The notes beneath the pieces were generated by a model. That model worked only from the letters and a program-made list of their open reading frames with translations, was not told where the DNA came from and did no database searches. DNA of 64,000 nucleotides, from positions 124,001-188,000 of the forward strand of contig VJWM01000118.1 of assembly GCA_010909165.1 (NCBI GenBank). The letters run 5' to 3'. This stretch comes from Anthoceros angustus. Taxonomy: Eukaryota > Streptophyta > Anthocerotopsida > Anthocerotales > Anthocerotaceae. This document shows, in pieces, positions 43,561-54,125 of the stretch (its first letter is position 1; each line of letters begins with the position of its first letter). Made by a program: the position numbers and the translations under genes.

Positions 43561-44592
43561 ATGGCCAGTAACAGTAGGAACATGGAACATCATGCTTACA
43601 CATCTAGAAATTTGTGTGTTGAAAATCTCAATCCCTTGATTACAGAAGATGATCTATATCAAGTTTTTATTGCATTTGGGTTCATTGAGTCTGTGCAGAT
43701 AGAGCGCAATGTCTTGAAAGGAGATTCAAAAGGCATCGTTAATTATAGTCATGTACAAGACGCTGAATTTGCCTTACAAAGTCTAAGCTCTGTTTGTATG
43801 GAAGGAAAGCTCATGCAAATCAGTTTCTTAGCCGACGAATCAAACATAGTAAAAATTGGTGAACGAAATCTAACAAAAATTGGCGAATCAAATCTAACAA
43901 AAATTGGCAAATTAAGTGTAGCAAAAAACGGCAAACCAAATATAACAAAAAACGATGAATCAAATATAATAAAAAACGGTAAATCAAATATAACAATAAA
44001 TGTTGAATCAAATATAACAAAGAACAGTGAATCGAATATAATAATGAGTGATGAATCAAATCTAACGAAAGGTGGTGAATCGAATATAAAAATAAGCCGA
44101 GCTGCAAAGAAGATGAACCATAAGGATTTGACATTCACATCTGAGTTTTTGTGTGTGGAAAATCTTAATTTTGATATTACAGAAGGTGATATATATAAGA
44201 TATTTGTTCCGTTTGGGCCTATTAAGTCTATGCGTATAGTGCGAAATGTCTCCACAAGAGATTCGAGAGGCTTAATTAAATATTGTTATGAACAAGATGC
44301 TATATATGCTATACAAAGCCTAAACTCAGTTCGTATGGGAGAAAAGCGTATGCGAATCAATTTCGTATTGAGTGCATCAAATATAAGAAAAACTTGGGCT
44401 GCGAAGGTCATGGACAATGACTCCACATCTAGATGTTTGTGTGTGAGAAATCTTGATTTTGCTATTACAGAAGGTGAAATATATGAGGCCTTTATTCCAT
44501 TTGGGCCTATTGAGTCTATTCAAATAGTGCGCGAGGATAAGAAAACAAATGCACAAACATTCACTTCATTAATTATCGTGTACAAGGCCTAA
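43561..44592 (+). pseudogene. Multi-RRM protein with 8-residue linker repeat, copy 1
   Basis: Start MASNSRNMEHHAYTSRNLCV. RRM1 (about aa 15-95) has LCVENLNPLITEDDLYQVF, KGIVNYSHVQDAEFALQSL. Then about ten copies of an 8-residue unit such as KIGESNLT / KNGKSNIT (aa 105-180). RRM2 has LCVENLNFDITEGDIYKIF, RGLIKYCYEQDAIYAIQSL. RRM3 begins LCVRNLDFAITEGEIYEAF and is then broken by small losses at about 44565-44590, giving a premature stop; the lost end is intact in copy 2. The RRM pattern and the K/R-R-x-I strand after the third helix are Mei2-like in style, but I cannot confirm this. RNA binding is likely for an intact version. The partner is unknown. Confidence 0.7.
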
Positions 44593-45053
44593 ATGTGCTT
44601 TGCAAACCCTAGACTTAGTTTGTAAGGAACAACAACAACAACAGACATTAGTTTCTCATTTGGCACATCAAATATGATAACAAAACATAAAGGTCCCATA
44701 TTAGATACAAAAAATAAAATTGGCAGGTTTGTTAAAGCCATAAAATCTTTTTTTGCGGATAAATCATAATATTTTATCCTTGCACCAAGTGGTGCATCAA
44801 GTGCATAAAAACAAGAATATGATTACTCACTTGAAAAAGTGGGATATGATTATAAAGAGTTTGCCATCGTTTTGAAAGTGATTTATAGAAAATATTCTAA
44901 TCAAAATTGTCTTAAATCCTCAATCCAACCCCTACCTCATTATGATGTATTTATAATGATATAATAATTTAATAGATTGGAAACCGGATGGAGTTGTGAC
45001 CGAGTTCATCTTTGCCAAGACATCCCGATAGTCCAAAGGGATGCCGATGGCGT

Positions 45054-46102
45054 TTTCTTGAAAGGAGATTCAAAAGGCATCGTTAATTATAGTCATGTAC
45101 AAGACGCTGAATTTGCCTTACAAAGTCTAAGCTCTGTTTGTATGGAAGGAAAGCTCATGCAAATCAGTTTCTTAGCCGACGAATCAAACATAGTAAAAAT
45201 TGGTGAACGAAATCTAACAAAATTGGCGAATCAAATCTAACAAAATTGGCAAATTATGTAGCAAAAAAGCAAACCAAATATAACAAAAACGATGAATCAA
45301 ATATAATAAAAACGGTAAATCAAATATAACAATAAATGTTGAATCAAATATAACAAAGAACAGTGAATCGAATATAATAATGAGTGATGAATCAAATCTA
45401 ACGAAAGGTGGTGAATCGAATATAAAAATAAGCCGAGCTGCAAAGAAGAAGATGAACCATAAGGATTTGACATTCACATCCGAGTTTTTGTGTGGAAAAT
45501 CTTAATTTTGATATTACAAGGTGATATATATAAGATATTTGTTAGTTTGGGCCTATTAAGTCTATGCGTATAGTAAATGTCTCCACAAGAGATTCGAGAG
45601 GCTTAATTAAATATTGTTATGAACAAGATGCTATATATATACAAAGCCTAAACTCCAGATGGGAGAAAAGCGTATGCGAATCAATTTCGTATTGAGTGCA
45701 TCAAATATAAGAAAAACTTGGGCTGCGAAGGTCATGGACAATGACTCCACATCTAGATGTTTGTGTGTGAGAAATCTTGATTTTGCTATTACAGAAGGTG
45801 AAATATATGAGGCCTTTATTCCATTTGGGCCTATTGAGTCTATTCAAATAGTGCGCGAGGATAAGAAAACAAATGCACAAACATTCAGCTTCATTAATTA
45901 TCGTCGTGTACAAGACGCTAAATGTGCTTTGCAAACCCTAGACTTAGTTTGTAAGGAACAACAACAACAGCTTCTGTACATTAGTTTCTCATTTGGCACA
46001 TCAAATATGATAACAAAACATAAAGGTCCCATATTAGATACAAAAAATAAAATTGGCAGGTTTGTTAAAGCCATAAAATCTTTTTTTGCGGATAAATCAT
46101 AA
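45054..46102 (+). pseudogene. Multi-RRM gene, tandem copy 2 (5'-truncated)
   Basis: Begins inside RRM1 (FLKGDSKGIVNYSHVQD) at the junction with copy 1. The linker and RRM2 carry many 1-4 bp losses (for example GTGCGAAATG to GTAAATG, GTTCCGTTTG to GTTAGTTTG). From 45659 the frame is open to 46102: RRM3 is complete (FSFINYRRVQDAKCALQTL, LLYISFSFGTSN) with a tail ending RFVKAIKSFFADKS. Copy 1 and copy 2 are therefore damaged in complementary places. Confidence 0.75.
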
Positions 46103-46433
46103 TATTTTATCCTTGCACCAAGTGGTGCATCAAGTGCATAAAACAAGAATATGATTACTCACTTGAAAAGTGGGATATGATTATAAAGAGTTTGCCATCG
46201 TTTTGAAAGTGATTTATAGAAAATATTCTAATCAAAATTGTCTTAAATCCTCAATCCAACCCCTACCTCATTATGATGTATTTATAATGATATAATAATT
46301 TAATAGAATTGGAAACCGGTCAGCGTGACCGGAGTTGTGACCCGAGTTCATCTTTGCCAGCACATCCTGATAGTCCAAAGGGATGCCGATGAGCGTTTTC
46401 TTGAGCAGGCCATCGTGGGGATGTAATCAGCCC

Positions 46434-46999
46434 TGTCATGCCGTGTGATACTAATCTCTGCACTTGGGTTTAGTGTTTGATTAGCATTAGTTAATCTAAT
46501 TACTTATCTTTAAGTAAGTAATTAGTGTTAATTAATCTAAAGTGCTTATGTTAATTAAGCATTGATTAGTGTTAATTAATCTAATGTGCTTATGTTAATT
46601 AAGCATTGATTAGTGTTAATTAAACATGGTTAGCAATAGTGGATAAGCTCAAGTAATATGCTTTGGCATATTCCTTGCATATTATAGTGTATTCTTAGGA
46701 TACAATAGCTAAGTGGATAAGCTCAAGTAATATGCTTTGGCATATTCCTTGCATATTATAGTGTATTCTTAGGATATTTGGCATATCTTGCCAATAGGAT
46801 ATCTTAGGAATATGCCGATGCGGTCTAGTATATATACTTCCATTGAGGACAAGCTCGGATCATAGCTTGTCCTCTAGATATCTAATGCAAGGCGTTGTGA
46901 GGAGGCCAAAGCTATGACTCAGAGGCGATGTGTGAGGAATTTGCGTGTTGTTCGTGGGGAGGTGTGTTTGTGCCACGACGCGAGCTACTCCCTCCTGTT
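46434..46999 (+). repeat. 5' LTR of the methyltransferase element (truncated at its 3' end)
   Basis: Matches 51717-52290. It contains two copies of a roughly 70-bp unit (GTGGATAAGCTCAAGTAATA...TTCTTAGGATA) and AT-rich TTAATTAATCTAA words. It diverges after CTACTCCCTCCTGTT and lacks the last 95 bp present in the 3' LTR. Confidence 0.75.
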
Positions 47000-47026
47000 A
47001 CAAGCTATGATCCTGCACGCTGGGTG

Positions 47027-47155
47027 ATGCTAGGCGATGCTGATGCTAGGCGGTGCTAGGCGATGCTAGGCGGTGCTAGGCGATGCTAGGTGACACTGGC
47101 GGCGCTAGGCGTGCTAGGCGATGCTAGGCGATGCTAGGCGATGCTAGGCCGTGCT
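47027..47155 (+). repeat. 10-bp minisatellite (GATGCTAGGC)
   Basis: About twelve tandem copies of GATGCTAGGC / GGTGCTAGGC with slips (one TGACACTGGC). It lies between the 5' LTR and gag of the methyltransferase element. Confidence 0.88.
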
Positions 47156-47204
47156 GGGGAGGCCAGAGCTAGAAGCAAGTGGCAAGGGACTCTCAAGTGC
47201 CCAA

Positions 47205-47335
47205 GTCAAGGCCAAGGAGGAGGCGAAGCCCAAGTCCAAGGCCAAGGAGGCGAAGAAGCCCAAGTCCAAGGCCAAGGAGGCGAAGAAGCCCAAGTCAAGG
47301 CCAAGGAGAGGAGGCGAAGCCCAAGGCCAAGGAGA
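47205..47335 (+). repeat. 30-bp tandem repeat encoding Lys/Ala-rich peptide
   Basis: Units AAGGCCAAGGAGGCGAAG then AAGCCCAAGTCC. In one frame they encode KSKAKEAKKP repeats. This may be a basic N-terminal extension of gag, but stops lie downstream. Confidence 0.75.
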
Positions 47336-47859
47336 GGAATGAGGCCTCCACAGGGGCTGGCCTTTTAAGGCCAACCAACCAAGGGAGAAACAAGAGTATT
47401 TTACTCTTGGGGATTCAAGGGATAAGGGGAAGCGGATAGACATGGGTATGTCATCAGTCCATTTGATTTCACTTTCTGTCCAAGTCCTAGTTTGTCAGCA
47501 CCCCATCCAAGTACTGATCCACCCCGGTGCTTAACTCTGGAGTTCTTATGCCTTTGCTATCCAACTCACCCAGCTCACATTTTTGACTAAAGTATAGCCT
47601 GCAGAGTATTTGTATGCAATTTAAACATGCATAGATACTTAGAGGTTTCACTAATCACGATCTAAGTTAGCGGGGTGTGTTAACCTTGATTAAGGGTTTG
47701 ACCTAGCCACTAACCGCCTGGAGTGCATGCCTGGACACACTCGATCCGGACGGAGCTACCAACCAGTCCAGTCCAGGCGAATTCAAGTCCCACCAAGAGG
47801 AGAAGTGCGAACACCGATTTTGGTACCACCGAAGGACGGAGGAACCCAGCGACAATCAA

Positions 47860-49042
47860 CAATCTTTGAAGGATCAGTGGCAACACACAAGACACGTTAG
47901 TGCTGCGGACAACTCGGTGAGCGGCGGCGAGGAGGACTTGTCTCTTGGAGTCGCCAAGATGGGAGGAGACAAGGATCGAATGGAGTTGTTCACAGGACGG
48001 CGGGCACCTTGCCACCGGAGGACTTCATCGAGAAATACGGTGCGGTGTGCGGAGATGGAATTGAAGACCGGATACACGAAGCGATACGGCTTCATCCAAA
48101 TGCCAAGTACTTGGGGATGAAGCATTGGCGTGCTATCGCGAGCACAAGGCGAGGCTTGGCCGTTGGAGGACCAGTGAGTAGCAGTTCAAGCTCAAGGAAC
48201 CGTGCGACGGAGCGGTGGCCGAGTGGGCACGATCCCATCGAGAGATGTTTGACATCTTCCGGCTGGAGTTTCCTGCAAGCACGGATGAGAAGATCTCCGA
48301 GCTGACACACTTCAAGATGAAGTCAGGCGAGACTGCGAAGATGGCTTACCGAAGAATCGACCAGTTGGTACGTGACACCAAGATCATGAGTGACCGTGGC
48401 GAGAATACTTACGGGCATTGCCATATGCTGCGCATGAAGGTGCAACAAGCGGTGCACAGACGAAGGGCAACACTACACCCTCAAGGAAGTGTACGAGATG
48501 GCTGACAAGATAGGGCCCGCTGACACTTTCTCTCGTGCTGTTGCAAGTGATTACTCCAGCACAAGTAGGAGTGGTGGACGACATGACCGACGCGGAGGTC
48601 GAGTGGAGGAGCTCGGAGACAAGCCAGCCCACAGCCCAAGTGAGCCCTGCGTGAGGTGCCGAGGGACGGACCATTCCCTCATGAGTGCGAGCATGCATTC
48701 GGAGGAGTCAAGGGTGAGGAGCCATGCCCTAGGTGTGGATGCAGGCACAATGAAGCGGCATGTTGGGAGAAGCATCCGAATTGCGGCCTCACGGGTTATC
48801 GAGCAGCAACCCGGCCAATGCATCTCGTCAACCTCATCCACAAAATCGCGAGCAAAGGCGTGTGGAGGCAGGCGAAGTCCCGTGGACAAAAGAAACGGGA
48901 AGCATCAAAGAAGACGATGGACAGCTACGTGGCACGCCTCGCAAAGCTGGAGAAGTTGGTGCGGAAGGCGAAGATCAAGGAGAGCGGTTCATCATCGGAG
49001 GACGAAGAAGATGAGCACAAGCTTGGATACATGGCGGCGTGA
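47860..49042 (+). pseudogene. Gag of the methyltransferase element
   Basis: Capsid-like block, in two frames: REMFDIFRLEFPASTDEKIS, ELTHFKMKSGETAKMAYRRI, DQLVRDTKIMSDRGE. Then cysteine motifs: CVRCRGTDH and CPRCGCRHNEAACWEKHPNC (CX2CX3HX4C followed by HPNC), and a Lys/Glu coiled tail MDSYVARLAKLEKLVRKAKI with SSSEDEEDEHKLGYMAA at the end. The last part is open at 48656-49042; several frameshifts precede it. Confidence 0.75.
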
Positions 49043-49489
49043 CCAGATCCAAGGGCAGGAAGAAACCGCTCTACGAGAGAAGATAGCTCGGAGGAAGAAG
49101 AGGATGTCTTGACACCAGTCACGGAAGACACGGAAGCTTGGGGATCCTCTTCCGAACCTATGCCAAGATGCCAAAGTCGTTTGAGCCATTGCCAGCGAGC
49201 AACTGTGGGAGCAACATCAAAGTCCAGTGGGCGATGTGGAGAAACCCATGCAGTTCGGGAGGCGATGGCACAAAAGCTTCGGAGATGCCATGTTTCACCT
49301 ACAAGACATGGGGTTGAGCGTGAAGGAAGTCGGGGTTTGACTCGGCGGATGTTGACAACCCTTGAAGACAAGTGTCGATTGTGCCACACAGTGGCAATGA
49401 TGTCATTCGACCTCGCCAAGCATCTCGTGGAGAAGCGGAATCTGCAGTGGGAGTGGCTTTGGTCAACAATCGGAGAGGCACATTGAAAT

Positions 49490-49850
49490 CAATGGATTCG
49501 CACCAAGGAGGTGTTGATTGACACCGAGCACAGCCGTGATCGTTGGAAGAAGAGTGAAGGAAGCGTTGGGTCTCCACCAAGAAAGGTTGAAGGAAACCAA
49601 GTGGAAGATCCGGACCGGTGGGACCACGGAGCATGTGTTGGGGTGACAAGGTACAAGCTGAAGGTTTCATTCAAACCAAGAATGAGACTTCACCTTTGTC
49701 GAGGTACAATTGCTTGGTCATGCGAGACACTTTTGATGTCTTCTTTGGGAGCGGACGCTTTGTACAAACCTGAGTCATGGTGGATTTGTGGGAGAGATCT
49801 ACTATCGACCAGTGGAGAAATGGAGCAAAACCGATGAGATTGCCCGCATC
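49490..49850 (+). pseudogene. Aspartic protease-like segment
   Basis: EVLIDTEHSRD at 49510 (position of the D-T/S-G catalytic loop, with the Gly region lost), then in other frames REALG-like and KWKIRT, TEHVLG, RYKLKVSFKP, MRDTFDVFFG and SLGADALYKPE, as in retroviral-type proteases of Gypsy elements. Damaged in at least four places. Confidence 0.5.
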
Positions 49851-50179
49851 CCTCTGCATGGCAAGGATCATGAGAACCTCATTGCCTCTACCCAGTGTTT
49901 GGCCGTGGTGAAGGACACGCCATACGTGCTTGAACCTCTTGGCGTGTGTCTAACAACCAATGACGATGGAGGATTTCGACGAGGAGGAGGAAAACAAGCT
50001 AGGGTTGCAACCACCCTCGGAGGAGGTTCTTCAAGTCACTCGGACGGAGCTGGTGGACTGATGAGCCGTGCAAAGGCTGTGGAGGATGGTGCAAGAGGAC
50101 CAGTCCTATGAGGAGAACTACTAAGTTCTTGCCTAGGGTTGAGCCTGTGACCTAAACACCAGGTCATCACATGGCGACC

Positions 50180-51100
50180 TCGGGAAGAAGGGCATAGTGC
50201 TCGTGGAACTCTTTGGAGGCATCGATCGCTTGAAGCGGTGCTAAAGTGTGGCATCAAAGTGCGAAGATACGTGCATTGTGACCCGGATCCAAAAGCAAGG
50301 ATTGTGTCACGAGCGTAAGAGACTTGATGGGGAGTACCTAACCTCCGACGTGGGAGTCGGTGAAGGGTTACCGGAAGGCGCCGATGGATGTTCGCATGAT
50401 AGGGTTGTCCCATTTGAGTTGTCTTGGGCTGGACCTTGTCATCGCAGTTGGGAGTGTCAAGGACTATCCTCTGCAGGCAAGGGTCAAGGTCAAGGATCCA
50501 CGAACAGCATTGTTCTATGACCTGAGGATCTTGCGCTTGATCCGAAAGGGCAAGAAAGGCCTTGTGGATACATGTTGGAGAATGTGCCAGCATGCATGAG
50601 CGTGAAGAAGCAAGTTCGGAGGACTTTGCCACGATCCGAGGAGTGTTGGGTCGAGCTTCTATTGGATGCAGCTCAATTTGGTTCGAGGGCTCATAGGTTG
50701 AGGTCCATGTGGACTAACCTTGCTCCCTTGGAACATTTGAAGTGTGCGAGGTCGTTCACCAAGCGACCTAATCATGTTGTCAAGGATGTGCTAGCATCGG
50801 AAGGCATGCCCAACAAGTCATCAAGAGACAAGCCGCACTTCCTGTGAACACGCTGGACACCCCATGGCGGCCAACCTTTGTGTCTAAGTCCAAGTCTTAC
50901 GCCGAACCATGGCCCGGCGTTGTGGTGACAGACATGGCGAGGCCTTGGGAGAGCCAACACCACAGAGAGGAGTTGGCCATGGGATTTGATCCGGAGCCAC
51001 GGACAGGAGTGACCGAGAAGGCAGTGTCGATTGCTTGGGCAAGCATTTGACGTGAACATGATGACTGGTTGTTTAGCTGGGTCGCTTACCAACTTCGAAA
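50180..51100 (+). pseudogene. C5-cytosine DNA methyltransferase domain within the retrotransposon
   Basis: Motifs of a C5-methyltransferase occur in the correct order: motif I VLVELFGGI (50197-50223, AdoMet site), VRRYVHCDPDPKARIV (about 50259-50306), motif IV ECQGLSSAGKG (50452-50484, catalytic Cys codon TGT at 50455), KDPRTALFYDL (50492), motif VI YMLENVPA (50569-50592), motif VIII region FGSRAHRLRSMWTNLAP (50677-50727) and motif X LGQAFDVNMM (51034-51063). The substrate loop is short. At least six frameshifts and one stop separate the blocks, so this copy is inactive as written. The ECQG form instead of PCQ and the ELAMGF segment before motif X resemble methyltransferases reported from algal retrotransposons and phages more than plant MET1, CMT or DRM. 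Confidence 0.82.
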
Positions 51101-51238
51101 CCAAGAAGGCGGGGTTGAAGCGGGTTCGGTGGGTGAAGGACATTCGCACTCGCATCTCAACAGGAGAAGGCGAGTTTGGAGGGCAAGGAGAGTACGTAGA
51201 GGAAGCGTGCAAGCCATCGAGCCACAACACATGAGTGG

Positions 51239-51440
51239 TTACAGGTCGAGTTGAAGAGCAATCAAGCGTCGGCTAAAGGAGTTGTTGGAGGCATCGCGAC
51301 ATGTGTTTGCTTTCACGCTTGCGGAGATGGGGAAGTACACCAAAGGGAAGTTCCACATAGAACTAATCAAGAATGAACCCGTGTTTGCAGGAGGCACAGC
51401 TCGATGAGGCAAGAAGAAAATGGCGAGCAAGCGGGAGAGT
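51239..51440 (+). pseudogene. Reverse transcriptase N-terminal stub
   Basis: KELLEASRHVFAFTLAEMG, KYTKGKFHIELIKNEPVF: the pre-RT segment of a Gypsy polyprotein, homologous to 14346-14480. It stops where the fingers domain should begin; unrelated sequence and then the polypurine tract follow. Confidence 0.75.
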
Positions 51441-51716
51441 AGTCCACATGACAGGCCCATAAGGATGTCAAGACAAGCCTCCACTCATGGACAAGGTTCA
51501 TAACCTCGACATTCCGAAGGAGATTGGTTTTGTGCACAATGCGCTACATGAGGTGCGTGCGTGTGTAGTCCTACTAATGATAATGTTTTGACTTAGAGTC
51601 TCACATTATCAGGGGGGGATTGGTTGCACCTATATATCAGCGTATCCGATTTGTTTGCTTGGTTGTTGGTCGAGGAAGTGCTTATATGAATTCAAGTGCT
51701 TACCTCGTGCGACAAC

Positions 51717-52395
51717 TGTCATGCGGTGTGATACTAATCTCTGCACTTGGGTTTAGTGTTTGATTAGCATTAATTAATCTAATTACTTATCTTTAAGTAA
51801 GTAATTAGTGGTAATTAATCTAAGATGCTTATGTTAATTAAGCATTGATTAGTGTTAATTAATCTAAGGCGTTTATGTTAATTAAGCATTTATTAGTGTT
51901 AATTAAACATGGTTAGCAATAGCTAAGTGGATAAGCTCAAGTAATATGCTTTGGCATATTCCTTGCATATTATAGTGTATTCTTAGGATACAATAGCTAA
52001 GTGGATAAGCTCAAGTAATATGCTTTGGCATATTCCTTGCATATTATAGTGTATTCTTAGGATATTTGGCATATCGATGCCAATAGGATATCTTAGGAAT
52101 ATGCCGATGCAGTCTAGTATATATAGACCCTTCCATTGAGGACAAGCTCGGATCATAGCTTGTCCTCTAGATATCTAATGCAAGGCGTTGTGAGGAGGCC
52201 AAAGCTATGACTCAGGAGGCGATGTGTGAGGAATTTGCGTGTTGTTCGTGGGGAGGTGTGTTTGTGCCACCGATGTGCGAGCTACTCCCTCCTGTTGTTA
52301 TTGGTTGCACCTATATATCTGCGTATTCGATTTGTTCGCTTGGTTGTTGGTCGAGGAAGTGCTTACATGAATTCAAGTGCTTACCTCGTGCGACA
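51717..52395 (+). repeat. 3' LTR of the methyltransferase element
   Basis: 679 bp, TGTC...GACA. The last about 95 bp (from ATTGGTTGCACC at 52301) are duplicated just upstream at 51619-51714. Confidence 0.72.
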
Positions 52396-52399
52396 GCCC

Positions 52400-53338
52400 A
52401 CTCCTTGAAATTCATCCGGTTACGCGATAATGACTTAAGAAACTGGATCACGTTAGCCAGCTAGGAAGGAAGGGGCCGAAATTCTTCCGCAAGGAGGAGG
52501 TTGAAGAATTTTTTTCGCACCGTTCGTCGGGGGGGAGTACCACCATTCCATTGGGGAGAGAGAGGCCTAAGAACATACAATGTTGCTTGAGCCAAGTCAA
52601 GTGAGTAAGTACGACACGAATATCTTCCATACCAAGCTTACCTTCAAGCTTGGCTGCAAGCGGCTTGAGTTTAGCTAGGAGAATTTTTGGCAAGGTTTCT
52701 CTATATTCATTTCCAAGAAAGGTCCAGCAATCGAGCCCCGAGAAGGATGTAAAAGTCTAGGGAAAGCCTGAACTAAACTATCACACATGTTTCAAACTAC
52801 ATAGAACACTATTATAGTCGGAGAGTGCTAGTGTGCTACTACCTTGGCCGGCAGCTTGAGTGAAGAAAAACATCTCTAGCCCACAAAATTAGGCTATGGT
52901 TTAGGAGAGTGATGTTTTCTAATAAAACATAAGTGAACTTTTTTGTAATTATTATCTTTCAACTAAAAGAATCAAGTCTTTGAGTCTTTGAGTCTTCTCT
53001 CTTTTCACTTGGTATGAAAGCGATTCAGTGCTCACATTTTAGTGTGGGATGCTGTAAACTTCGATGTACAAGGAAAAGGGAAAACAGTGCCCGCCACGTG
53101 GCGCCTCCATGTCTTGTAAACGAAGGGATGCAAAATTAGAAAGTCGGGCCGCTTCCAACCACCCATCGTCCTCCTGAAAAGTAATGTCCTGTAAACCAAG
53201 GGATGCTGAATTAGAAAGCTGGCCTGCTTCCATCAGATGGAGGCTTATGTTATTCTATGTTCCTTACTAGATGACCTCATCATCCCTGGCCTTACAAGCA
53301 AGATAAGAGAATAACATAAGCCTCCATCTCATATGTCG
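52400..53338. other. Non-coding region with short repeats
   Basis: No gene recognised. An 81-codon minus-strand frame (52693-52448) has no known motif. 53109-53156 and 53184-53231 are direct copies of a 48-bp segment (TGTAAACGAAGGGATGC, TTAGAAAG, GCTTCC). A perfect 22-bp inverted repeat lies at 53235-53256 and 53308-53329. Confidence 0.5.
53235..53329. repeat. Perfect 22-bp inverted repeat (MITE-like or hairpin)
   Basis: AGATGGAGGCTTATGTTATTCT at 53235-53256 and its exact complement at 53308-53329, with a 51-bp spacer. It could be a very short MITE or a hairpin-forming relic. No clear target duplication is seen. Confidence 0.8.
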
Positions 53339-53369
53339 TTTGCAAATTGTAGTTGAGATCTTGCCATTT

Positions 53370-54125
53370 GAAACACGCTGACATGGCGTTCGATGGTGTC
53401 TGACTCCTTCATTGAAAGATTACGAAAAAACAATGCTCATAGCATCTTTAAATAAGTATGGTTTGAAAGATTGCGCAAAATATGCGAAGCTGCAGCAATA
53501 CTCATAGCATCCTGTGTGAGTCCACTAACCAATAGATCTTGTGCCTTCTTGTCCTTGGTATCTCAAGCAAGTTCAAGGTCAAGGTCGAAGTATGTAGTGG
53601 GCTCGGGAATTATTCCATTGACTACAATGTCCCACAAATCTCTTTGCAACAAAGCTCCTTTCATTCTTAGGGATCAAAGATCGATATAATCTTTTCCATT
53701 ACATCTTTGTTTTTTTTTCAAAGTTATCACTATAATTTTAACCACAGTGTTGTTAGTGCTATGATTTAGATGGATTACTCCATGGGGTAAAAGGAGCAGC
53801 GAACTTTTCGAGCCACTACAAGTGGTTTGTAAAATTGCCCCTTGCCTGGTAGACTCTGTTCTCTCTTACATACTCTTACATATTCTCTCTTCTCTCTTAC
53901 ATGATGAGAATCATTCTATTCCTTCAAGTATTATATTATGATTACAAAGCAATATGCAATGGAATGTTTGTGAGGGTGTTATGACCTCTTATAACCAATC
54001 ACCTAATTAAATAACCAATCCTAGCCCTAACAATTAAATAATATCTTAATCTATAACTTAATGCTAAGACTTTAATATGAAGAGTGCCCTAATTTAGATA
54101 GTGCACCTAATATGTTATTTCATCA
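53370..54125 (-). mobile_element. Copia remnant on the minus strand (LTR and gag piece)
   Basis: The LTR runs 54125 to 53902 on minus (TGATGAAATAACATATTAGG ... TTCTCATCA), related to the other Copia LTRs. Downstream on minus, 53660-53570 encodes LQRDLWDIVVNGIIPEPTTY, the Copia gag block also present at 34130. The rest is lost. Confidence 0.78.

Larger units (their letters stand above)
46434..52395 (+). mobile_element. Ty3/gypsy-type LTR element carrying a cytosine methyltransferase, RT-deleted
   Basis: Bounded by TGTCATGC at 46434 and GCGACA at 52395 with flanking GCCC (46430-46433 and 52396-52399; 5 bp AGCCC if the shared A is counted). LTR copies: about 46434-46999 and 51717-52395. Inside, in order: two tandem-repeat arrays, gag with zinc-knuckle cysteines, a protease-like segment, a C5-methyltransferase, and only the first about 60 codons of a Gypsy RT; the rest of RT, RNase H and integrase are missing. 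A G-rich polypurine tract (AGGGGGGG) is at 51611-51618. A 96-bp copy of the LTR 3' end (51619-51714) sits between it and the 3' LTR, so the true LTR start could instead be 51621. Confidence 0.75.

Noticed and set aside
43749-44255. 168-codon Phe/Ile-rich minus-strand frame
   Set aside because: Complement of the 8-residue Asn/Lys repeat linker of the multi-RRM gene.
46434-52395. Reading the FGGI/ENV region as a host DRM or CMT gene
   Set aside because: No UBA, BAH or chromodomain is near it, it is flanked by gag, protease and RT pieces inside paired LTRs, and the motif order is not the DRM rearrangement.
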